A DNA stretch of 64,000 bases from Fallopia convolvulus (Eukaryota > Streptophyta > Magnoliopsida > Caryophyllales > Polygonaceae): NCBI GenBank assembly GCA_964016875.1, contig OZ024720.1, positions 42,065,106 to 42,129,105 on the forward strand, given 5' to 3'. Positions 23,770-35,820 of the stretch are shown piece after piece; position 1 is the stretch's first letter; every line of letters begins with the position of its first letter. The translations under genes and the position numbers were made by a program. The notes below the pieces were generated by a model. It saw only the letters and a list, made by a program, of their open reading frames with translations. It did no database searches and was not told the origin of the DNA.

Positions 23770-25354
23770 TAGTGGGTTTATGGTTATCCTCCATATAAAT
23801 CCTATGCATGCAAATTGAGGGAGAGATTCCCTTTAGTTCCTCTAGTGAATACCCTAAAGCTCCTCTATGTTTTCTTAGAACCTCCAACAACTTAGACTCA
23901 TCATCATTCAAGTTGGCATTTATGATTACAGGTAAAGAAGAGTTGGGACCAAGAAATGCGTACCTCAAATCTTTTGGATGCTCCTTGAGTTCTTGAGATG
24001 GTTCCGGTGGTGCTTGAACTTCTTCTTTCTCGGCCTTGAACACCTCCAAATAAGACATCCTTTCCTCCAATTGCTCATGCTCAATCATATTGAGGGCTAG
24101 ACCTTGGCGCTCTATCTCAATTTCTCTAGGTGGTGGGGTGGCTTTCAACCTAAGCTCCCTTGGCCTTGACTTCTTAGAAACGACTTCCCATTGCAATCCA
24201 AGAGGAACTTGGATCATCTTAGCTTCCTTATGTACGGTCCCTTTTGAAGTTGGCCTACAGAAAAACTCAATTTCTCTTCCTCCAACGTCAAGAGACAAGT
24301 GGCCCTTCTTTACATCAATGATTGCCCCAACCGTAGCAAGGAAAGGTCTCCCTAGTATGATCGGTTCACCCGGCCCTTCTATCATGTCCACCACAACAAA
24401 GTCGATTGGGACATAGTGGCCTTCAATGCAAACGGGATAATCCTCGACGATACCAATTGGCTTGATGGATGACCCATCCGCTATCGTTAACCTCATGTTG
24501 ACCGGAGCTGTGAGACCCATAGATATGGATTTCCATATGGTGTAAGGAATGATGCTCGTGCTTGCTCCAAGATCACACAAGGCTTTGAAATTTTGAGACC
24601 CCACACCAATGGTTATAGCAAAGCGACCGGGATCTCCTAGCTTTTGTGGTAACTCCAAGGTCTTGACCTCATCTTGCATTTCCACTATGGACCTCTTCTT
24701 GCTCAAAATCTCCTTTAAAAACTTGGCATAAGATTGCATCTCACTCAATGCATCGGTGAACGGGATAGAGATGTTCAAGCCTTGCAAGAGTTTGAGAAAC
24801 CTCTTGAACTTGTTCTCAACAACATCTTTCGGATTCTTCGAGGGATATGGAAGAATTGTTGCACCTTGAATCTTGCTTGGATCAACTTCTTTGGACTTCC
24901 CCACTTCTTTTGCAACACTTTCCGGTTGGACCGACTTGGGCACCATGTCGGGCCCGATGTTGTGAATCTCGGTCCTGGGAAAAGGAGTCGAATCGAGGTC
25001 TGTGTACGTCGGTCCCGAGTTTCTCTCGACCTCGGTCCATGGTGAAGGAGTCGATCTTCTTGCTGGGTCGACTTCGGGGAACGTCGGACCCGACTTGCTG
25101 GGTAAGTTGGTCCGACTCTCTTCATTCTTCTTAGGCATGTGTGGATCGGGTAGGTTTCGGCCACTTCTCAATCCAATTGCCCGGACTTCATTTTGATTCT
25201 TTTGAGCTCGAGGATTCTCCTCGGGTCGGCCCGGAAGTCTCCCATTCTCTCTCGGGGCTTGAGTCGCAATTTGATCAAATTGATTGTCGACTTGCCTCCT
25301 CCATGCACCAAACTCATTGAATTGGGTCCTCATCTCCTTGAACCCGTCTCTCAT
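23744..25354 (-). pseudogene. pol: Gag C-terminal linker and aspartic protease (Athila)
   Basis: Starts inside the Gag tail; the same frame is open further up, to about 25520, where Gly/Asn-rich sequence continues from the zinc knuckle. Residues about 88-146 are SGPT/GPD-rich and overlap the TCGGGCCCGA palindrome at 24948-24957. The protease has DLGAS at residues 261-265 (24560-24574) and ILGRPFL at 333-339, the usual catalytic and flap-side motifs. The frame ends near 23744, one base-count error before the RT. It would process the Gag-Pol polyprotein. Confidence 0.88.
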
Positions 25355-25986
25355 CTCTTGAGCAAATGTTTGTAACTCATTGAATCCCGGTGGTCTATAT
25401 GGTGGTGGTGGCGCCCTTGGCTCGTTTTGGTTGAAGTTATTGTTGTAACCTTGAGCTTGACCGTTGTTCCACCGACCATTGCCACCATTCTTGAAATTGC
25501 CTCTTCCACCGAAATTTCCCGAACATAGTTTGCCTCCTCAATTCGCTCGGCCAAGCGCACTTGTCTATCATTTGGACAAACTTGTGTAGCATGTGCAAAG
25601 GATCCACACTCCTCACAAGCTCTAGCATTTTGCTTGTAGTAGTGGACTTGCCTCTTAAGCTTGCTCACTTCACCTTCAAGGAATTGGAGCTTCACATCCC
25701 TATCAATGTCTTCTCCCTTTGGATCATATAACTTCCTTGTACCTTCGCCTTGAACTTTCACCTCCTTGCTAGCTTGACTCACCCCATACATGGCCTCATA
25801 ATCGGATAGCTTGTCAAGTAGCTCCCAAGCTTGATCCGGTGTCAAGTCTATGAACCCACAATCGGTGTGGAGATTGAGCTTGTCCTTCGTTACCGGATTT
25901 ATGCCTTGGAAAAAGATGTCTTGAAGCACATATGGTTGTTGGCCATGAGTAGGACATTGGCGCAACATCTCCTTGAACGGTCTCAT
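25351..25986 (-). pseudogene. gag: Gag second part with CCHC zinc knuckle (Athila)
   Basis: Contains the end of the capsid region (FKEMLRQCPTHG, DQAWELLDKL) and a nucleic-acid-binding CX2CX4HX4C knuckle at residues 124-137 (CEECGSFAHATQVC). Its last about 45 residues are out of frame with the family. The real reading frame moves into the next ORF near 25520. At its start, a frameshift separates it from the first gag part. Confidence 0.9.
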
Positions 25987-26696
25987 GCTTCGAAGAGAGG
26001 CTCATTCGGACCTTGTTGAAAGCTTGCAATCTTCCTTCTTAGCTCGGTTGTCTTTGAGGGCGGGAAGAACTTCATCAAGAAAGCATCATAGAGTGTCTTC
26101 CAAATTGTGATTGACCTAGGAGCTTGGCTCTCGAGCCAATGTGCGGCCTTGCCCCCAAGTGACCATTTGAATGCCTTTAGAAGCACATACTCCAATGTCT
26201 CCTCGTTGGTAGAGATCGTCTCACACATATCCACAAATCGTTTAACATGCTCTATGGGACACTCATGTGGACGGCCCTCGAATTGTTCTCGCTTGATGAG
26301 GGAGATGAATTGCGTCTTGATCTCAAAATTCTTGGAAACCTCGGGAAGCACAATCGCCGGCTCGGGTACCCTCAACTCCGGATGCATGTATTGGCGTGCA
26401 TTCCGGGGTAGAGAGTTGAGTTGAGCCTCGGCTCTCATCCGTTGCTCCCGTTCTCTTCTTGCCACCTCCTCTTGATTGTCCCTCTCAAGTTGCACTCTAG
26501 CCATTTCGGCCCTAAGTTGAGCCAACTCCTCATCAACATGGAGAGCTTGATTCGCCATCCTTTTCCTTCTTCGGGCTTCCTTGAGAATACTTTCCGGATC
26601 ACTCACAAACTCAAGCTCAAGTGTTCCTCGGGAGGAACGAGCTAGCATACACCTATGAAACAAAAACACAAACCAAACCAAATCAAAAACAAACAA
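25983..26696 (-). pseudogene. gag: Gag first part (Athila)
   Basis: The likely start is the ATG at 26651 (MLARSSRG), since the upstream codons at 26652-26696 look like hydrophobic leader without family support. It has a coiled-coil Arg/Glu region (ELAQLRAEMARVQLE) and then the Gag capsid residues (RPHECPIEHVKRFVD, KAAHWLESQ, FLMKFFPP). The last residues are GPNEPLFEA, followed by TGA where the family has Trp-Glu. A one-base loss at this site is the simplest explanation. Confidence 0.9.
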
Positions 26697-26776
26697 AGGG
26701 TTTGTGCTATTCCCTCACCCAAATCACTACCAAAACACAAGAAACTCACCAAATTGGCACTCAATGCACTTAGACT
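26697..26776 (-). other. Leader between primer site and gag
   Basis: Short AC-rich, non-coding leader on the minus strand. No ORF. Confidence 0.5.
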
Positions 26777-26793
26777 TCCCCGACAACGGCGCC
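26777..26793 (-). other. Primer-binding site, tRNA-Asp type (Athila)
   Basis: The minus strand reads GGCGCCGTTGTCGGGGA next to the 5' LTR. It differs in one place from the complement of the tRNA-Asp 3' end (one G to A on the plus strand). tRNA-Asp priming is typical of Athila. Confidence 0.85.
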
Positions 26794-26800
26794 GATCTTT

Positions 26801-28207
26801 TGATCACTCTCGGATTGCGAGGGTCTAGAGATACAATTTATAACCCGACCCCGTTGTAGTACGTGGTGGGTGTCGAACACTCGGGAAGTCTACTCGATCG
26901 ATGTGCCTAGATACTAGGAAGCTAGAAAGGAGAGCATAAAACAAAGGAAAACAAAGAAATCAGTCGGGACCGACACTGAGGTCACGTCGGGCCCGAGGTA
27001 GGCGACAAGAGAAAGTCGGGACCGACACTGTGTAAGTCGGGCCCGAGGTATCTGGGGATGTCGAACTCAAGGATTTAAAAGTAGATCTTGGGCTTTTGGG
27101 TTCCTTCCCTAGTAGATTAAGGCTTTTCAACCCCAATTCAAGCAATGAGTGATGATCGGACTAGGATCGAGTGCTTTCGCCCTCGTTCCAACCACTTCTA
27201 CACCTCGATCATGGGGAAATCCCCTTCGAAGCAAGGTCTTGAGATTGACACATGTTCACTTTCGCTACTTTGCCAATCTCAAGCCTTGATTCCCAATTTT
27301 CGCAAGGAATTGTAGCTCTATGTAGAGTGGGTTCCTTAGATCAAACACTCAAGGCTATGGAATTGGGGTTTCTAGCCTAAACCTAGCTAGGGTTTTCCCC
27401 CATAACCCAAGATCAAGGAGATCTACTCCATGTGACAAGCAAAGAAAGCAATCAAATCAAAAGGGAAAGCAATCATCATAATCAATCTCAAAACAAAGCA
27501 AAGTTTCATTCAAATCCAAAGCAATCCACAAATTCCAATCAAGGGTTTTCAAATCCACAAGAACAAAGCAAATCAAAGCAAATCTACCAACCAAACCTAT
27601 CAAGTCTTCCTCTCTTGGCTGATTCTCTCTCTCTTCCTCCTCCTCTCCTTCCTCCTTGCTCTCCAAGTACCCTCTTGATTCCCTTGGAACCCCCTTTTGT
27701 GTGTATATGAGAGGGAACCCTTTCTTAGAAGACAAGAGGGCCTTTTATAGATTAGATGAGGGGCAAAAGTGGAAGTCCACAAATTCGTGCCTTGGAGCCC
27801 AAGTAGTTCGGTGACCGACTCGGACCGACACGGAGGACCTCGGGCCCGAGTTACTGTGCAACTCGGTCCGAGGTTGGAGACTTCAAAGTCGGGCCCGACG
27901 TGGTTGCAACTCGGTCCTGACCTCGTTCCACCTTCTTCTTTGTTGGCTTCTCTTGTTCTTCTTCATGGCTTGCTTCTCTCTTTCCCGCTTTAGCTCGGCC
28001 TTTGCTCCATGTCTCGACCCTCCTTCAAATCAATCCTCGATTCATGCCAAATTACCTACAAAACAAATAAAATGTGCGTAGTCTCCGAATCTCATAGAAA
28101 TACGGGAACTAGGCTAAAAAGGAACAAAACGCACAAGAAAAGGGGACAAAGAAACATATTTACAAAGGAAATCACATATGAATACACCACCAAATAGAGA
28201 GACATCA
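26801..28207 (-). repeat. Athila 5' LTR
   Basis: 1407 bp, TGAT at the left and ATCA at the right on the plus strand. On the minus strand it is the upstream LTR. It has TCGGGCCCGA at 26987-26996, 27037-27046, 27840-27849 and 27889-27898. The copy at 18830-18840 has one of these mutated. Confidence 0.95.
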
Positions 28208-28212
28208 GACGT
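28208..28212. other. Target-site duplication of the Athila element, right
   Basis: gacgt, identical to 17783-17787. Confidence 0.9.
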
Positions 28213-30046
28213 ATCGAATAAAATCATAAATTCGAACCTAGAAACCATAATGCCACATTTAGGAATGACATTTACATGGACATTTCATCAAACACATAAC
28301 ATGCAATATTAGATCACAATTCATTTTAAAGGCAAAAGGACAAAAAACAAGTAATCTTTAAAGACATCTAGGCATAAGCACTAAGAACGAGGATACAATC
28401 AAGCCAATAAACTCATTATACACTAAGAAATCAAGACGTATCGAATAAAAGCAAAAATTCGAACCTAGAAACCGAATGCCACATTTAGGAGTCACATTTA
28501 CATGGACATTTCATCGAACACTTGGCGTACAATAGTATATCACAAGTCATTTTAAACGCAAAAGAAAAAAAACAAGTGATCTTTAAAGACATCTAGGCAT
28601 AAGAACTAAGAATGAGGATACTATCAAGCCAATAAGCACATTCTGCACTACAAAATCAAGACCGATTGAGTAAGAGCATAAATTCGACCTAGAAACCGAA
28701 TGCCACAATTAGGAGCGACATTTACATGGACATTTTATCGAACACTTGGAGTGCAATGTTTGATCACAAGTCATTTTATAGGCAAAAGGAGAAAAAACAA
28801 GTGATCTTTAAAGACATCTAGGCATAAGCATAAAGAATGAGGATAGTATCCAGCCAATAAGCACATTGTGCACTACAAAATAAAGACGTATCGAATAAAA
28901 GCCTAAATTCGAACCTAGAAATCGAATGCCACGTTTAGGAGTGACATTTACATGGACATTTCATCGAACACTTGGCGTGCAGTGTTAGATCACAAGGCAT
29001 TTTAAAGGCAAAAGGAGAGAAAACAAATAATCTTTTAAGACATCTCGGCATAAGCATAAAGAATGAGCATACTATCAAGCCAATAAGCACATTCTACACT
29101 ACAAAATCAAGAACAATCGATTAAAAGCATAAATTCGAACCTAGAAACCTAATGCAAAATTTCAGAGTGACATTTTCATGGACATTTCATCGAACACTTG
29201 GCGTGCAATAATAGAAAACAATTCTGCACAAACATTGAGGATAGTATGAAGCCAATAAGCACATTCTGCACTACAAAATCAAGACATATCGAATAAAAGC
29301 ATAAATTAGAACCTAGAAACCGAATGCCACTAAATTCGAAGAAGTGATCCTTAAATACATCTAGGCATAAGCACTAAGAATGAGGATACTATCAAGCCAA
29401 TAAGCACATTCTTCACTACAAAATCAAGACCGATTGAGTAAGAGAATAAATTCGAACCTAGAAACCGAATGCTACAATTAGGAGTGACATTTACATGGAC
29501 ATTTCATCGAACACTTTGAGTGCAATGTTTGATCACAAGTCATTTTAAATGCTAAAGGAGAAAAAACAAGTGAACTTTAAAAACATCTAGGCATAAGCAT
29601 AAAGAATGAGGATAGTATCAAGCAAATAAGCACATTCTGCACTACAAAATCAAGAACAATCGAATAAAAGCATAAATTCGAACCTAGAAATCTAATGTCA
29701 CATTTAGGAGTCACATTTACATGGACATTTCATCGAACACTTGGCGTACAATAGTATATCACAAGTCATTTTAAACGCAAAAGAAGAAAAAACAAGTGAT
29801 CTTTAAAGACATCTAGGCATTTACATGGACATTTCATCGAACACTTGGCGTGTAGTGTTAGATCACAAGGCATTTTAAGAGCAAAATGAGAAAAAACAAG
29901 TAATCTTGTAAGACATCTCGGTATAAGCATAAAGAATGAGGATACTATCAAGCAAATAAGCACATTCTACACTACAAAATCAAGAACAATCGATTAAAAG
30001 CATAAATTCGAACCTAGAAATCTAATGCAACATTTCGGAGTGATAT
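28213..30046 (+). repeat. Satellite array 2, about 8 monomers
   Basis: Same 226-bp family and orientation as array 1. Several monomers are truncated or joined out of register, for example around 29217-29345 and at 29815, where GGCAT is followed by TTTACATGG with most of a monomer missing. The right end stops at the Athila-like LTR at about monomer position 135. Confidence 0.95.
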
Positions 30047-31592
30047 TGATAACATGCATTTAGGTAGTGTTTATGATGCATATTTATGTTTATTTTGCAT
30101 GGTTTTAGCTTAGTTTAGTCTAGTTCTCAGGTTTTTAGGCTTTCTAGGAAATTCGGGTTTTGCGCTTGTTTTGTTCGGTTTTGCAGATCTTTAGGTAAAC
30201 AAGCATAGATGGGATGGATCTTATATGATTGTGGTGGTGTTTGGTGAATCTTAGAGTGATACAAGTGAATATTAGAAGAGTTAACGTCCAAGAGCTTGTG
30301 TGAAAAGAACGCTTAAACCCGGGCTATGTATTGGAATTCTTGTTTCAACACCTCTATCTTGCAATGCTTGATTTGGGAGCTACAGTGCTCGGATGAAGCT
30401 GAATTTGCTATCACTGGAAAGCTAATTCAAAGAGATACAATTCATATGTTTACTCCGAGTCCAAATTCCAACTATAAGTGGGTCAAAACAGCCTTTGAAG
30501 TGTCACCTGAATGCTGAACCGAGAGTAATTGTGCGGGATGACAATTGCTCGGCCGCGCAATCCTCATGCAAACCGAGCAATCGTTTTTTTTTTCACGAGA
30601 ACGACATTTAGGCTTGACTTTTGGGCCTACGGTTATATCATATCCGAGTATAGCTTAAAGATAGATCTTTTGAGGATTATTTGGAAGACATATTTAAACC
30701 TTATGTTAGTTTTATTTTCATAACTTTGGATCATACTTTTGGAGGCTAGGGTTTTTCTCTCAAGAAAGACTTTGAACCTTTGTAAGTTTGATTTTAATTT
30801 CAATTATGCATTGCTAATTTTCCCTTGTGTTTGACTAATTAGTGAAGTCATGAATTGTGTATGATTGTGAGATTTAATTGATTCTCGGCAAACTTGAATA
30901 GAAATTATTCCATGTTCTTAATTGAATCAGAATTATTCTAGGGTTTTGTTAGATTAGCTACCTAATAGAATTTCTAGGTTAATTTACAACTGAATCTGCT
31001 TAATTACCGGTCAGGGTTAATCTGATCAAGAGTAGACTTTAATTAATTTAGTACCGGTTGGACAATTTGATTAAAGTAGGGAATAAATTCACAAGTCACT
31101 TAGATGTCTGGTTGCTCTAAGTGTTTGTTTCTATTGATAACTTAAATCGTTAAGCTGTTATTTAATTGAATCTAGAAGGTCTAATAGGTTATTAGATAAT
31201 TAGGGTTGTTAGAACTGGTTGGTCTATCAACTAAATCTGAAGTTCGTGTTTTAGTCCTTAGTAGGATCATTATCCACAATAGATTATTCAAGTGAGAAGA
31301 GAATCAAGAGAATCGATGATCAATAAAGAAATATCATGATGGATCTAATTAGTTGAACATGTTTTTCTCATATTTGTTAACTCAATCATAATTGCATTCG
31401 TAGTTAGTTTTCAATTTTTGCATAGTAGTTTAGACTTTCAATCAATAAACCCCCCATATTAGTTACTTGTCACTTAAGCAATAACACAAATACAGGAGTC
31501 TATGTGGGCTCGACCCTTGCTTACCGCTCTACTGAGTTAGTTGAGTTAGGTTTCTTTGATAGGTATAAACGACCACGAAAAATACCTCATCA
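30047..31592 (+). repeat. LTR A of the tandem Athila-like block
   Basis: 1546 bp, TGAT at the start, ATCA at the end. It has only one copy of the GCGCGGGA/TCGGCCGC module (about 30533-30570); LTRs B and C have two. Confidence 0.92.
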
Positions 31593-31596
31593 AATT

Positions 31597-31614
31597 TGGC
31601 GTCGTTGCCGTGGA
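31597..31614 (+). other. Primer-binding site, tRNA-Asp type
   Basis: TGGCGTCGTTGCCGTGGA, two mismatches from the complement of the tRNA-Asp 3' end. The second body has TGGCGTCGTTACCGGGGA at 35717-35734. Confidence 0.85.
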
Positions 31615-31700
31615 CTCGTCGCTATTTGTGTTTTTACTTTTGTGCTATTTTTGGTGTTGTGAACCTATCTTACGGTTCATAACACCCGTGCAACTAATCT

Positions 31701-32353
31701 ATGGCTTTGTTCGATTGTAGACAACTGCAGGATGAACACTTCCATGACTATTTTTCAAGATTTCAAGACCATGTGTTTGAACTTGGTGCTTGGGGATTAC
31801 GATACAGTGATAAAGAGGTGAGTATGGGAGTTATCCATGGAAAGTTTGTGCTGGCATAGAGATTCTTACAAAGCCTAGGGAGCCTGAGTCATCTTCACTC
31901 ACGTGGAGTAAATTTCTTGAGGGTTTTACGGTTTTGGAACAAGACTCGTTTGTTGACCATGATGACTTCTTTGCTGATGAAGTAGACAACCATGAGGGAG
32001 AAAATCAACATGATACATCTGTTAAGGCTCCCATTGTCATGGTGCGCCCTATGTTAGGCCTTGACATCCCATGCTTCAGTTTCGCCACCTTCTCACATCA
32101 AGATCTTATGGATTTCCAAGATGAGAAGCCAAGTCTACAACACAAGGTGGAAGATGGAGAATATATGGAGTTCATGTTGGATAAAAGTGGTATTGCTGAG
32201 AAGTGCTTTGATTCATACTGTATGTATTTTCTAAAGCCACCACTTGTGCTGAATTTATTTGAACAAATGCCATATCATGCCAACTGGGCACACATGTTTG
32301 ATAAGTTAAAACGATCTTTGAAAGTTATATTATGCATGTTTAATTTATCATGA
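31701..32353 (+). pseudogene. gag: Gag-like ORF of body 1, with internal deletion
   Basis: The ATG at 31701 (MALFDCRQ) is the same as in body 2. After VIHG (31840) about 440 bases are missing compared with body 2, and the junction goes straight to the part that reads GTTTGTGCTGG. The frame then ends at TAG 31857-31859 after 52 codons. The lower part (31934-32353) is open in another frame and encodes the acidic Gag tail. Deletion of the gag capsid core makes this unit non-functional. Confidence 0.85.
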
Positions 32354-34097
32354 TGTTACTTATGTTTTTCTGAGATGTGTGCATGGGGATTTGACAGGTT
32401 GCTAAGGGCATTGACAATGTTTAATCTTCTCAATTTATGCTAAGGGTCAAGCTAATGACATTAAACAAGCGCTTCTTGGGAGGCAACCCAAGGTTTAGAG
32501 TAGTTTTGTTTTTCATTTATAATCTTTTACTTTTTAGGTAGTTTTTGGTGTGTGTTAGATATCCTAGGTCGGAAGATTGATAACCCGAAGAAGCCACCAC
32601 CACCACCGTCGGATTTCCCGCCATCTTACACGGATCACTAGAGTTTTTGTAAGTATTTCTCTTCTCTTTACTTCTTACTATACTTTGGGGACAAAGTATG
32701 TTTTAAGCATGGGGGAAGGGACTTACTTGTTTGCATTGAATATAGTTGGATTAGTTTAGGTCATATTTAAAATTTTTGCATGCATTGATTAAAATGTTGA
32801 ATAATGAAAAAAAATCAGAAAAAATTGAAAAAATACAAAAAAATATTGCATTTAGGTTCTTATTTCCCCATTGTTTGATTCCTCTTGTGTTTCTAAGTTA
32901 AGTATAAGTTCTAACCCATGATTTGCATGATTTACGGATGTTAATATGATATAAGCATGATCATTTATTAAATGACTTGATTATAGGATGGAGCATGTAT
33001 TTAGCTTGAGTTTTAGATTCATTCTGAAGTTCTAGACAAAACAATTAGCCTTGTGAGATTTAATTTTTGGCGTTTCATGATATATTTGTTCTTTACATTC
33101 TTGAGTGTATCACCATGATTATCTAGCTCTAGAACTTGCGTTAATACTCTATTTTGAGGCTGCTTTATATGATTGAATGCATGACATTAACATGATTGAG
33201 CCAAATTTTCTTATTAGCCTATTATTTCCCTTCCTACCCTACAAGATCCAGGTTTTTGACACCCCATTTCTTTTAAGCTTTAAGCCTATTTTTGGTTGCT
33301 CCACAAAATTTTCCTAGCCTAATAAGCTTGACCCAGGATCCGGGATTTAGGACTTTAGGTTGTGTTTTTGGTTTTGTGTGAGTTATGTATAAGTATGGGG
33401 GAGTTGGAGAAAAGGAAGAAAAGAAGAAATAAAACTCTTGGTTTCAAGGAAAAAATGAAGATGAAGTTTGTTGCAAAATAAGCAAAAGAAAAAGTGCTTA
33501 AAAGTTAGTAGTCTTCATTAACAAAGTAAGAAAGAGTTGAAAAGAGGAAAAAGAAAGAAGAAAAAGAAAAAGAAAATTAGCAAAGTGCTTTAATGTAATT
33601 GTAATGAGTTGGTAGAAAGAAGTTTGGAAGAAGTTGAGAAGAAAGTGTTGAAGTTTGGGTTAGGATTAGTTCTCTATCCCGGATTTAGCACCACAAGCCA
33701 AATATTATCCCTTCCAAATTTCTCTTTACCTTGACCTCATTACAAGCCTTAAAAAGACCTCATGATTCTTGTTATGTATTTGATCCCCAGCGGTGGAGAT
33801 TTAGAACTCTGATGCTAGCATATGGTAGTCTAGTTTTCATGGGCCATTTTTGAGTGAAACACGTCCTTTATACACTTGAGAGTTGAGTGCAAACACAATT
33901 TCCTTGGTGAGGTCGAGAATGAATGAATGGTCTTTAATTGTTGCTTACCATAATGCATGTTGAGAAGTCTTGGTTGGGTTTTTGATTATATGTGAAATGC
34001 TTGTTTAACTTGAGATGGACGTATGATTGCATTTCTATGGTGTGATTTGGATTTATGTCTTGCTTGAGGACAAACAAGGGTTAAGCATGGGGGAATT
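32354..34097 (+). other. Non-coding tail of body 1
   Basis: Contains the stem-loop at 32475-32492 and a polypurine tract just before 34098. It matches body 2's tail at offset 4559. No coding region. Confidence 0.8.
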
Positions 34098-35712
34098 TGA
34101 TAGCTTGCATTTAGGTAGTGTTTATGATGCATATTTATGTTTATTTTGCATCGTTTTAGCTTAGTTTAGTCTAGTTCTCAGTGCTTTAGGTTTTCTAGGA
34201 AATTCGGGTTTTGCGCTTGTTTTGTTCGGTTTTGCAGATCTTTAGGTAAACAAGCATAGATGGGATGGATCTTAGATGATTTTGGTGGAGTTTGATGAAG
34301 CTTAGAGTGATACAAGTGAAGATTAGAAGAGTTAACGTCCAAGAGCTTGTGTGAAAAGAACGCTTAAACCCGGGCTATGTATTGGAGTTCTTGTTTCGAC
34401 ACCTCTATCTTGCAATGCTTGATTTGGGAGCTATAGTGTTGGAATGAAGCTGAATTTGCTATCATTGGAAAGCTAATTCCAAGAGCTAGAATTCATGTTT
34501 TTACTCCGAGTACAACTTCCAAATATAAGTGGGTCAAAACAACCTCTGAAGTGCCACCTGAATGCTGAACCGAGAGTAATTGCGCGGGATCACAATTGCT
34601 CGGCCGCACAATTCGGTGAAATTTCGCGCAATTGGGACTGAGGGATGATTGCGCGGGATGAAAATTGCTCGGCCGCGCAATCCTCATGCAAATCGAGCAA
34701 TCGGTGTTTTTCACGCGGACGACATTTAGGCTTGAGTTTTGGGCCTAGGGTTATTTCATATCCGAGTATAGCATAAAGAAAGATCTTTTGAGGATATATT
34801 ATTTGGAAGACATATTTAAACCTTATGTTAGTTTTATTTTCATAACTTTGGATCATACTTTTGGAGGCTAGGGTTTTTCTCTCAAGGAAGACTTTGAACC
34901 TTTGTAAGTTTGATTTTAATTTCAATTATGCATTGCTAATTTTCCCTTGTGTTTGACTAATTAGTGAAGTCATGAATTGTGTATGATTGTGAGATTTAAT
35001 TGATTCTCGGCAAACTTGAATAGAAATTATTCCATGTGCTTAATTGAATCAGAATTATTCTAGTGTTTTGTTAGATTAGCTACCTAATAGAATTTCTAGG
35101 TTAAATTACAACTGAATCTGATTAATTACCGGTCGGAGTTAATCTGACCAAGAGTAGACTTTAATTAATTTAGTATCGGTTGGACAAGTTGATTAAAGTA
35201 GGGAATAAATTCACAAGTCACTTAGATGTCTGGTTGCTCTAAGTGTTTGTTTCTATTGATAACTTGAATCGTTAAGCTGTTATTTAATTGAATCTAGAAG
35301 GTCTTCTAGGTTATTAGATAATTAGGGTTGTTAGAACTGGTTGGTCTATCAACTAAATCTGAAGTTCGGGTTTTAGTCCTTAGTAGGATCATTATCTACA
35401 ATACATTATTCAAGTGAGAAGAGAATCAAGAGAATCGATGATCAATAAAGCAATATCATGATGGATCTAATTAGTTGAACACGCTTTTCTCATATTTGTT
35501 AACTCAATCATAATTGCATTCATAGTTAGTTTTCAATTTGCATAGTAGTTTAGACTTTCAATCAATAAACCCCCCATATTAGTTACTTGGCACTTAAGCA
35601 ATAACACAAATACAAGAGTGTATGTGGGATCGACCCTTGCTTACTGCTCTACTGAGTTGGTTGAGTTAGGTTTCTTTGATAGGAATAAACTACCACGAAA
35701 AATACCTCATCA
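34098..35712 (+). repeat. LTR B of the tandem Athila-like block
   Basis: 1615 bp, TGAT to ATCA. The segment 34576-34690 carries two copies of the GCGCGGGAT...TCGGCCGC module, separated by about 70 bp. LTR C is nearly identical over its preserved length. Confidence 0.95.
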
Positions 35713-35716
35713 AATT

Positions 35717-35734
35717 TGGCGTCGTTACCGGGGA
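35717..35734 (+). other. Primer-binding site, tRNA-Asp type (body 2)
   Basis: TGGCGTCGTTACCGGGGA, four bases after the LTR end. Confidence 0.85.
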
Positions 35735-35820
35735 CTCGTCGCTATTTGTGTTTTTACTTTTGTGCTATTTTTGGTGTTGTGAACCTATCTTACGGTTCAT
35801 AACACCCGTGCTACTAATCT

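Larger units (their letters stand above)
17788..28207 (-). mobile_element. Athila-type Ty3/Gypsy retrotransposon, nearly full length, degenerate
   Basis: 10,420 bp on the minus strand. It is bounded by LTRs with TGAT and ATCA ends (the left copy starts CGAT) and flanked by the perfect 5-bp duplication gacgt (17783-17787 and 28208-28212) inside a satellite monomer. The coding order on the minus strand is gag, protease, RT, RNase H, integrase, which is the Gypsy order. The primer site matches tRNA-Asp and the RT and integrase residues are Athila-like. No env-like ORF is visible after pol. At least three frameshifts and three in-frame stops break gag-pol, so it is not autonomous now. Confidence 0.95.

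Noticed and set aside
22176..25196. Plus-strand ORFs of 60-108 codons inside the Athila pol region
   Set aside because: They overlap well-supported minus-strand RT, integrase and protease domains and show no domains of their own.
21316..28207. Env-like gene expected in Athila
   Set aside because: The interval 19201-20934 has no long ORF on either strand, and no transmembrane-type peptide was seen.
34493..34925. Minus-strand ORFs of 73-111 codons in LTR B
   Set aside because: They lie across the GC-rich module and the TATA-proximal part of the LTR, without homology to any family I recognise.
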